From: Opitutaceae bacterium
Lineage (GTDB): Bacteria; Verrucomicrobiota; Verrucomicrobiia; Opitutales; Opitutaceae
Direction: 5' to 3'
Length of the DNA stretch: 5,491 nucleotides
Assembly: GCA_009919985.1 (NCBI GenBank)
Contig: RGAX01000188.1
Location: 1-5,491, forward strand
Shown: piece after piece, positions 1 through 5,491 of the stretch
Numbering within the stretch: position 1 is the first letter of the stretch
How the letters are laid out: each line of letters begins with the position of its first letter
Notes under the pieces: generated by a model
Databases searched by the model: none
Seen by the model: the letters and a program-made list of their open reading frames with translations, nothing else
What the model was told of the DNA's origin: nothing
Made by a program: the position numbers and the translations under genes

Positions 1-20
1 TTTTTCATTACCCCCACCCC

Positions 21-1343
21 ATGAAGCTTCCGCTATCTCTGTTATTATACTTATCGGCGCTGATTTTTAGCAGCGCACTCCGCGCCGCTACCACCACCGC
101 TTTTGTCGACGTCGCCGTTCTCCCAATGAATTCCGAGCGCATCCTCACCCATCAAACTGTCCTCGTAACGGGTGATCGGATCGTTCAGGTCGGCCCCACC
201 GCCACAGTCAAAATTGCCGCCGATGCTCAGCGCATCGACGGAGCAGGCAAGTTTCTCATTCCAGGACTCGGCGAGATGCACGGGCACAACCCACCCCTGG
301 GCTCGTCGCAGGCCTACATCGAAAACGTTTATTTTCTCTTCGTGGCCAATGGCGTCACTACTGTGCGCGGCATGCTCGGTTGGCCCGGCCAACTCGAACT
401 CCGCGACCAAGTAAAAGCGGGCACTATCACCGGCCCTTCGCTGTACCTCGCCGGCCCGAGCTTCACCGGCAATGGCGCCAACGCCGTGCTTTCTGTCGTC
501 GCCGCTGAGGCCCGCGTCCGCCAACAAAAAACCGAAGGTTGGGACCTGCTCAAAGTTCACCCTGGCGTGAAACGTGAGGTCTACGATGCCATGGCTAAAA
601 CCGCTGACGAGGTTGGGATCCGTTTCGCCGGTCACATCCCCGCCGACGTCGGCCTGGTCCACGCTATCGAGCGCCGCCAAGAAACCGTGGACCACCTCGA
701 CGGCTACATTGAATACCTCGGCGCTGAGAATGCGCCCGTGGATCCCGCCAAGCTTGCGAAGATCGTGAAACTAACCCGCGAGACGGGCACTGGGGTCGTT
801 CCCACCATGCCCCTTTGGGAAACCATCATCGGCGCCGCCGACTCCGCCGCGCTTTTGGCTTATCCCGAGCTTCGCTACATGCCCGCCAAGGAAGTCGCCC
901 GCTGGAAATCAGTCTACGAACGTCGCACGTCGGATCCAAAATTCTCCAAACCCCGGGCCCTGCAAATCGCCGCTAATCGCAAGGTTGTGCTCAAGGCCCT
1001 CGCCGATGGCGGCGTCACGATTCTCTTTGGCACCGACGCGCCGCAGGAATTCAGCGTCCCCGGGTTTTCTATTTATCGCGAGATGCAGGCCAATATCGCC
1101 GCCGGTCTCACGCCTTACCAAGTGCTAAGCTCTGCTACAAAAAACGTCGGCGCCTACTTTAAAACCAAAGACACTTTCGGTCTCGTCGCCGCCGGCCATC
1201 GCGCTGATCTCGTCCTGCTTAACGCCAATCCGCTTACCGACATCGCCCATGTCGCTCAGCGCGCCGGCGTGATGCTCCGCGGCCGCTGGCTCCCCGAATC
1301 CGAACTCCAAGCCGGCCTCGCCAAAATCGCCGCCGCACCTTGA
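21..1343 (+). CDS. Secreted metal-dependent amidohydrolase (imidazolonepropionase-like family)
   Basis: A 440-residue hydrolase of the amidohydrolase superfamily, expected to cut an amide or peptide-like bond with a metal centre in a TIM barrel; relatives include imidazolonepropionase-like proteins and Xaa-Pro dipeptidases, and the substrate cannot be read from sequence. Residues 1 to about 22 form a signal peptide (basic start, Leu/Ser-rich core, small residues before AATTT), so it probably acts in the periplasm or outside. Expected metal ligands are all visible: His87 and His89 in GEMHGH, Lys178 in DLLKV (the usual carboxylated lysine), His205 in AGHIP, His225 in VDHLD and Asp339 in FGTDAP. 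The C-terminal part (GHRADLVLLNANP, near 392-404) is the typical return to the small beta-sandwich domain. Length is normal and no lesion is seen. The ATG at 21 is chosen because the signal peptide begins there; it has a C-rich leader with no Shine-Dalgarno. It converges on the rhamnosidase gene, so it is not in that operon. Confidence 0.9.
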   Translation: MKLPLSLLLYLSALIFSSALRAATTTAFVDVAVLPMNSERILTHQTVLVTGDRIVQVGPTATVKIAADAQRIDGAGKFLIPGLGEMHGHNPPLGSSQAYIENVYFLFVANGVTTVRGMLGWPGQLELRDQVKAGTITGPSLYLAGPSFTGNGANAVLSVVAAEARVRQQKTEGWDLLKVHPGVKREVYDAMAKTADEVGIRFAGHIPADVGLVHAIERRQETVDHLDGYIEYLGAENAPVDPAKLAKIVKLTRETGTGVVPTMPLWETIIGAADSAALLAYPELRYMPAKEVARWKSVYERRTSDPKFSKPRALQIAANRKVVLKALADGGVTILFGTDAPQEFSVPGFSIYREMQANIAAGLTPYQVLSSATKNVGAYFKTKDTFGLVAAGHRADLVLLNANPLTDIAHVAQRAGVMLRGRWLPESELQAGLAKIAAAP

Positions 1344-1350
1344 AGCCGAC

Positions 1351-3141
1351 TTACTTTACAACAAAACGATAGGTCCCCGCGCCGACCTCCACGCGCAAAT
1401 CCTCTCCCGCGGCAACGCATACGCGCACTCCGGCGGCTTGATTTAGCGCAACGCCACTTTCCGTGGTACGCTCCACGGTGGCCTGAGGTAAAATCACCGC
1501 CGCACTCGTGTTCGGTGGCACCGTGACGTCGAGCGTGAAGACTCCATGTTCGTTTTTCCAAGAGCTAGCGATCCGACCATGAATTGAATCATAATGCGCT
1601 TTTACCCAAAATATTGGCGCCTGATCAGGATTGCTGCCGGCTGTCGGTGGACGCGGCCGAATTATAATTTTTCGATATCCGGCTCCATCTGAATCGATGC
1701 CGGCCAATGAGCGATAAGCCCACTCCATCACCGCGCCAAACGCGTAGTGACTAAAACTATTCATCGCAGAATTTTGTAGTCCGTTCGCCCCACCGAATCC
1801 GTGCTCTGTCGTATAACTATCCCAACGCTCCCAAACGGTGTTAGCGCCGTTAATGACTTCGTAACCCCAGCTCGGAAATTTTCGGCTCTGAAATAGTCGC
1901 GTCGCCAGATCGTGCTGCCCGTTTTCCGTCAAGGCCGGCAACAAGGAACGCGTGCCAAGAAATCCCGTCGCCATGCGGACGTCGTTACGGGTGATTTTTT
2001 CTGCCAGTATCGACGCCACATTCGGCCGCTCAGCTTCGGGGATCAGCCCAGTCCAGAGTGCCATCACGTAGGCCGTCTGCGTATCGACCAAGAGCGTACC
2101 GTCGGGTTTGCGGTAGGTTTTGTTGAATACCGCCTGCGTCTTGGCTCGGCGTGCGCGGTAGTTCGCTGCCTCGATCGGTCGGCCTATGGCGTCCGCCATT
2201 TCCGCCATCAGCGCGCAATCCAGAGCATTAAAACAGGTGTCGAGATATTCTACAGGCGTAGTCTCTTTTACATTAAGCCAATCACCCCACGGATTGCCCA
2301 GGCTTGTACCGAGCCCCTCGGGCGTAGTGCTGGCCTGACGCCAGGCCATAAAACGAGTCATTGAGTCCCAATGCCGCTCAAGCAGGCGAGTGTCGCCGTA
2401 CGTTTTCCAGATCGTCCACGGACAAATAATCCCTGCGTCCGTCCAGCCCGTGCCGAAATTTTTTGCCGCTGAACCGTGCGCCATCGGATAAGGCGCGTAA
2501 TCGGGATAAGCACCAAAGCTGCGCTGCGCCTCGACGACATCGTCGCTCCATTTGGTAAAAAATGCGGCGACGTCGGCATTAAACGTCGCTGTGCGGATGT
2601 AAGCCTGCGCGTCACCCATCCAGCCGAGACGCTCGTCGCGCTGTGGGCAGTCGGTAGGGATTTCCACAAAATTGGCGCGCTGGGTCCATTGGGCATTTTT
2701 TCCAAACTGCGTGAGCACCGGATCACTGCATTCAAAACTACCGGCGAGTGGCGTATCATTGTGCAGGACAAGACCGGTGATAGTATCAAGCGCGGGCCGC
2801 TCCGCGAGGCCCGTGAGTTCAACGTATTGAAACCCATGGTAGGTAAACCGTGGCGACCACGTCTCGCCTCCCAAGTCTCCACGTAGTGTATAAAAATCTG
2901 TCGCGCGCGCCTTACGGAGATTTTCCGTCATGAGCCGCCCATCGGGATGCAACATCTCACCGTAACGCAAGCGCACCTGTGTGCCCGCGGCACCTTTGAT
3001 TTTGAGCCGCACGATCCCGGCAAAATTTTGCCCGAGATCGAAAAGATAAACTCCCGGAGTTGGTTCGCTCAGGCGCTTAGCCGGTATTTCTTGAGTCACA
3101 CGAATTGGCGGCGCAGAGTAAGCCTGCATTTTTGGCACCAT
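1351..3141 (-). CDS. Alpha-L-rhamnosidase, C-terminal catalytic fragment
   Basis: A 596-residue open frame holding the catalytic part of a GH78 inverting alpha-L-rhamnosidase, which frees terminal L-rhamnose from glycosides. Residues about 8-125 form the concanavalin-like Bac_rhamnosid domain (FDLGQNFAGIVRLK, YHGFQYVEL). Residues about 130-485 form the (alpha/alpha)6 barrel, and about 487-590 the C-terminal beta-sandwich. The signature DCPQRDERLGWMGD places Asp164, the likely general acid Glu170, and Asp177; the likely general base is Glu438 in TVWERW. These residues look intact. The ATG at 3141 directly follows the TAA of the N-terminal piece, with no Shine-Dalgarno before it and no signal peptide after it, so it is probably not a true start but the continuation of one broken gene. 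If translated alone, the product would stay in the cytoplasm. The stop lies 7 bases from the convergent amidohydrolase stop. Confidence 0.8.
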   Translation of the reverse strand: MVPKMQAYSAPPIRVTQEIPAKRLSEPTPGVYLFDLGQNFAGIVRLKIKGAAGTQVRLRYGEMLHPDGRLMTENLRKARATDFYTLRGDLGGETWSPRFTYHGFQYVELTGLAERPALDTITGLVLHNDTPLAGSFECSDPVLTQFGKNAQWTQRANFVEIPTDCPQRDERLGWMGDAQAYIRTATFNADVAAFFTKWSDDVVEAQRSFGAYPDYAPYPMAHGSAAKNFGTGWTDAGIICPWTIWKTYGDTRLLERHWDSMTRFMAWRQASTTPEGLGTSLGNPWGDWLNVKETTPVEYLDTCFNALDCALMAEMADAIGRPIEAANYRARRAKTQAVFNKTYRKPDGTLLVDTQTAYVMALWTGLIPEAERPNVASILAEKITRNDVRMATGFLGTRSLLPALTENGQHDLATRLFQSRKFPSWGYEVINGANTVWERWDSYTTEHGFGGANGLQNSAMNSFSHYAFGAVMEWAYRSLAGIDSDGAGYRKIIIRPRPPTAGSNPDQAPIFWVKAHYDSIHGRIASSWKNEHGVFTLDVTVPPNTSAAVILPQATVERTTESGVALNQAAGVRVCVAAGEDLRVEVGAGTYRFVVK

Positions 3142-4095
3142 TTAATGCAACCGCGCTTCACGCGTAGGCCCACGATCTGTGACGAGCCACGTGGTATCGG
3201 TGCCGAGAGTTTCGCGGGTGCCGTCCGTGTAATCGATTTCCAACTGGACCCGAAGCGCGGGTGTCTTGCCGTAAAAATATCGCCCGACTTTATTTGGACC
3301 GTAACCGACGAGAAGTCCGTAGCCGACGTAGCCGGCATACCAACCATCGGCCACAACCGCACCGAGTACATTGGAAGCACCGCTACGCAGCAACGCCGTC
3401 ACATCATGCGATCGATAATAAGCGCGCTGCAAATAATCCGACCAGCCCGGCTGAAAAAAGGCATCACCCACCCGCTGGCCATTACAATAAAGGTCATAGA
3501 GCCCGAGCGCTGAGGCGTGGACAACCGCGCGTTGCACCGTTTTTTGCGCCGCAAATTCTTTTCGGAAATGACGCGGCGAAGGCAGATATAATTTCGCGCG
3601 ATCCGTGTGCAGTGGCTCATGATCGCGCTGCGCGATCCAAGCCGCCGTCCAATCTGAGGGTTGCAACAAACCCATTGTCCAACGCGCGACAGGACTCCAC
3701 GTGGAGACTTGATTCTGTTCATCCCAAATCCGCACCTGCCAGAAACACTCCGTCCTGGAAACCAAGTTTCGTCCCGCGTAAACTACTTGATTTGATATTG
3801 CTCCATCCACACGCCCACTATCCCAGAGGTCCGCTTCGCCGCGCGTGAGCTTTTGCGAGTTCGAAGCCACGCGGATCTGGGCCGCAATTTGAGCGATCCC
3901 GCGCCGCTCGGACTCCAAACGCCAAGAAAGACGCGGCAACCGCACATCAATTCCTTCGGGTTCACTCAAATACTCGCAACGCAATCCCTTCACGACGACG
4001 GGTTGAAACTGTGGCACCTCCGCGGCGAGGCCTAAGCCGACGCTGAATATAAACGAGGGTATGAGTTTTAAGGCTAACAGCAGCGACGATTTCAT
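3142..4095 (-). CDS. Alpha-L-rhamnosidase, N-terminal fragment with signal peptide
   Basis: A 317-residue N-terminal piece of a GH78 alpha-L-rhamnosidase. Residues 1 to about 25 are a signal peptide (MKSS, long hydrophobic run, GLGLAAE), so the product should be exported. Residues about 34-142 form the Ig/fibronectin-like domain that opens many such enzymes (VKGLRCEYLSEP, RLSWRLES, RIWDEQNQVSTWS). Residues about 149-317 form the Bac_rhamnosid_N beta-sandwich (WTAAWIA, LGLYDLYCNGQRVGD, VVADGWYAG), a probable sugar-binding domain that ends early at REARLH. It has no catalytic residues and cannot be an active hydrolase alone. The open frame extends upstream to 4335, inside the permease gene, but the ATG at 4095 is chosen because the signal peptide starts there and the 80 residues before it are unlike the family. 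It lies 65 bases after the permease stop, probably in the same operon. Confidence 0.8.
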   Translation of the reverse strand: MKSSLLLALKLIPSFIFSVGLGLAAEVPQFQPVVVKGLRCEYLSEPEGIDVRLPRLSWRLESERRGIAQIAAQIRVASNSQKLTRGEADLWDSGRVDGAISNQVVYAGRNLVSRTECFWQVRIWDEQNQVSTWSPVARWTMGLLQPSDWTAAWIAQRDHEPLHTDRAKLYLPSPRHFRKEFAAQKTVQRAVVHASALGLYDLYCNGQRVGDAFFQPGWSDYLQRAYYRSHDVTALLRSGASNVLGAVVADGWYAGYVGYGLLVGYGPNKVGRYFYGKTPALRVQLEIDYTDGTRETLGTDTTWLVTDRGPTREARLH

Positions 4096-4113
4096 ATAAA
4101 CGGAAAACCGCCC

Positions 4114-4119
4114 ACCTCC
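4114..4119 (-). promoter_or_regulatory. Shine-Dalgarno (GGAGGT) upstream of the rhamnosidase, unusually distant
   Basis: The reverse strand reads GGAGGT at 4119-4114 with 18 bases between it and the ATG at 4095. The usual spacing is about 5-9 bases. No ATG, GTG or TTG in the right frame lies between them, so the signal-peptide ATG remains the best start. The motif sits inside an imperfect hairpin (ACCG and ACC pairing with GGT and CGGT, 4133-4107) that could partly mask it or shorten the effective spacing. The match could also be chance. Confidence 0.4.
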
Positions 4120-4160
4120 AAAAGGGTGACGGTACACAGGAACGTTTAAACTTGCAGAGG

Positions 4161-5438
4161 TTAAGGTGTCTTTTTGCCAAACGTGGGCTCGATCTTGATC
4201 AATGCCGTCGCCGCGAACGATGGGATCGTCGCGACCAAGACCCAGGTAAAAAATTTTAAATAACCGAGCTGATCCTGAATCCAGCCAGCGGCCATTCCCG
4301 GCAACATCATGCCGAGCGCCATAAAGCCGGTGCAAATCGCGTAGTGCGCAGTCTGATTTTCTCCGCGCGCAATCATGATCATATAAAGCATATAGGCCGC
4401 GAACCCGAAGCCATAACCAAACTGTTCCACCGCGAGAAGGCTGCTAATCAAAACGACGCTGCTTGGTTGGACGAGCGCGAGGTAGATAAAAACCAGGTTG
4501 GGCAAGTTCATCGCCAAAATCATGGGCCAAAGCAGGCGCTTAAGACCGTAAACCGAAATGATCCAGCCGCCCAAAATTCCGCCGGTGGTGAGCGCCGCTA
4601 CGCCGACCGTACCGTAAACAAGTCCCACTTGTTGCGTCGTCAATCCCAACCCGCCCACATCGCGACCATCCAGCAGGAATGGCGTGACGAGTTTCAGCGC
4701 CTGCGATTCCGCAAAGCGGTAGAGCAGCAAAAATCCCAGCGCCGCCCCGATCCCGGGTTTTTTGAAAAACAAAACAAACACGCGGGCAAAATCACCCCAC
4801 AGTTGGCCCGTGCGCGGGGCCGCACGATCCGCCGCCGGCTTGGGCAGCACAAAAAAATGATACAGGCCCGCGGATACAAAAAAAACCGCAAGCACCAGAA
4901 ACACTATCGACCACGCCTGCGTGAAACTCCCCAGGGTCTGCGACAGATAACCTGCCAAATATACGAGTCCACCCTGACCCGAAAGAGTCGCCATCCGGTA
5001 AAACGTGCTACGCACCCCGACAAACGCCGCTTGGCGATGCGGCGGCATCGCGAGTAGATAAAATCCGTCCGCCGCAATGTCGTGGGTCGCGGAGCTAAAT
5101 GCTAACAACCAAAACACCGCCAACGAGGCCTGGAAATACGCCGGCCCAGGCAAGGTCAAAGCCACAGCCGCGAGGGCTCCGCCGATACCGATCTGTAACG
5201 AGACGATCCAAAAACGCTTCGTGCGAAACAGCTCCACCAGCGGCGACCACAGCGGCTTAATGACCCACGGTAAGTACAGCCAGCTCGTGTAAAGCGCGAT
5301 GTCGGTGTTAGAAACCTTCAGGTTCTTATACATGACGACGGCTAGCGTCATCACGACGACGTAAGGAATACCTTGGCAAAAATACAGTGAGGGAATCCAG
5401 CGCCAGACGTTAGGGATTTTCGGTGCGGGAGTTTCCAT
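4161..5438 (-). CDS. AmpG-like MFS permease
   Basis: A 425-residue inner-membrane transporter of the major facilitator superfamily, closest in style to the AmpG/PAT branch. Many hydrophobic segments are spread over the whole length, consistent with about 12 membrane helices split by a hydrophilic central loop (about 199-215, PKPAADRAAPRTGQ). Visible signatures are an early WRWIPSLYFCQGIPY segment, KPLWSPLVELFRTKRFW (61-77, comparable to KFLWSPL in AmpG), SATHDIAADGFY (116-127, comparable to the QDI..D helix of AmpG) and EQFGYGFG (338-345). Classical AmpG imports cell-wall anhydromuropeptides. Relatives of this subtype often sit beside glycoside hydrolases, and the rhamnosidase immediately downstream suggests uptake of rhamnose or a rhamnose-containing oligosaccharide; that substrate is inference. 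The ATG at 5438 is the only well-placed start, preceded by TTTTTACCCC and no Shine-Dalgarno. It is the first gene of the reverse-strand pair within this window. Confidence 0.88.
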   Translation of the reverse strand: METPAPKIPNVWRWIPSLYFCQGIPYVVVMTLAVVMYKNLKVSNTDIALYTSWLYLPWVIKPLWSPLVELFRTKRFWIVSLQIGIGGALAAVALTLPGPAYFQASLAVFWLLAFSSATHDIAADGFYLLAMPPHRQAAFVGVRSTFYRMATLSGQGGLVYLAGYLSQTLGSFTQAWSIVFLVLAVFFVSAGLYHFFVLPKPAADRAAPRTGQLWGDFARVFVLFFKKPGIGAALGFLLLYRFAESQALKLVTPFLLDGRDVGGLGLTTQQVGLVYGTVGVAALTTGGILGGWIISVYGLKRLLWPMILAMNLPNLVFIYLALVQPSSVVLISSLLAVEQFGYGFGFAAYMLYMIMIARGENQTAHYAICTGFMALGMMLPGMAAGWIQDQLGYLKFFTWVLVATIPSFAATALIKIEPTFGKKTP

Positions 5439-5491
5439 GGGGTAAAAATTTAGGGTGTTTAAGAACCGGAATCCGTGACGAGATCCAACCG

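Larger units (their letters stand above)
1351..4095 (-). pseudogene. GH78 alpha-L-rhamnosidase gene interrupted by an in-frame TAA
   Basis: Both halves of one GH78 alpha-L-rhamnosidase lie in the same frame, separated only by TAA at 3144-3142, which is followed at once by ATG. Together they give 913 residues plus the stop. Intact relatives usually carry, between the end of the N-terminal domain (a GPxREADL-type motif, here GPTREARLH) and the next domain (here VPKMQAYSAPPIRV), a stretch with a GExYDAR-type motif and a GWD...W segment. That stretch, about 30-45 residues by my recollection of the family, is missing, and none of the three reverse-strand frames around 3142 contains it. A simple frameshift or point nonsense mutation therefore does not explain the break. 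No other lesion is seen, so the event would be recent. An assembly error would look the same. Confidence 0.7.

Noticed and set aside
51..695. Long reverse-strand open frame (214 codons) opposite the amidohydrolase gene
   Set aside because: It lies wholly antisense to a well-supported gene, its translation resembles no family I know, and such shadows are common in GC-rich coding sequence.
1344..1390. Bidirectional terminator between the convergent stops
   Set aside because: Only 7 bases separate the stops, and I see no stable GC-rich stem followed by a T-run on either strand.
3096..3380. Reading through the rhamnosidase break in another frame, to explain it as a frameshift
   Set aside because: Neither alternative reverse frame around 3142 shows the GExYDAR-type or other family motifs, and both flanks are already in the same frame.
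4144..4151. Perfect 8-base palindrome GTTTAAAC as an operator
   Set aside because: It is short, lies just after the permease stop, has no second copy or promoter nearby, and is easily explained by chance.
4096..4335. An 80-residue N-terminal extension of the rhamnosidase overlapping the permease gene
   Set aside because: The extension is antisense-like, low-resemblance sequence translated from the permease gene's own strand in another frame, and it would bury the clear signal peptide that begins at 4095.
5459..5491. Possible C-terminal tail of a further reverse-strand gene (10 sense codons then TAA)
   Set aside because: Ten open codons at the window edge are expected by chance in most sequences, and no motif supports a gene.
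5439..5491. Promoter for the permease operon (TTGGAT and TCTTAA about 18 bases apart on the reverse strand)
   Set aside because: The -10-like element matches only half of the consensus and the region is short, so it is not distinguishable from chance.

Overview
The window holds one complete forward gene and a reverse-strand pair that looks like a small sugar-scavenging operon. GC content is moderate to high, and two of the three starts have no Shine-Dalgarno sequence. An exported GH78 alpha-L-rhamnosidase sits beside an AmpG-like MFS permease, and an exported amidohydrolase lies next to them. This suits a polysaccharide-degrading Gram-negative bacterium. Protein style points to Verrucomicrobiota, perhaps Opitutales, but that is inference from family resemblance and not proven by any marker gene here.

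Layout: 21-1343 (+) encodes a secreted metal-dependent amidohydrolase of the imidazolonepropionase-like type with all expected metal ligands. It converges, with only 7 bases between stop codons, on the reverse-strand genes. Reading the reverse strand from the right: 5438-4161 encodes a 12-TM-type AmpG-like permease. After 65 bases comes a GH78 alpha-L-rhamnosidase gene that starts at 4095 and ends at 1351. That gene is broken by a single in-frame TAA at 3144-3142. The N-terminal piece carries the signal peptide and the accessory beta-sandwich domains. The C-terminal piece carries the catalytic barrel with its acidic residues intact. The two halves are in the same frame, but a family-conserved stretch of roughly 30-45 residues that normally joins them is absent. 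The best reading is a recent in-frame deletion whose junction codon became a stop, or an assembly error that looks like one.

Function: the rhamnosidase would release L-rhamnose from plant or microbial rhamnosides outside the cytoplasm, and the permease is a plausible importer of the sugar or oligosaccharide released (inference from adjacency). The amidohydrolase has no clear link to this pathway.

I found no RNA genes, CRISPR arrays, insertion sequences or convincing intrinsic terminators. I do not see a previously undescribed system. The most notable feature is the split rhamnosidase.
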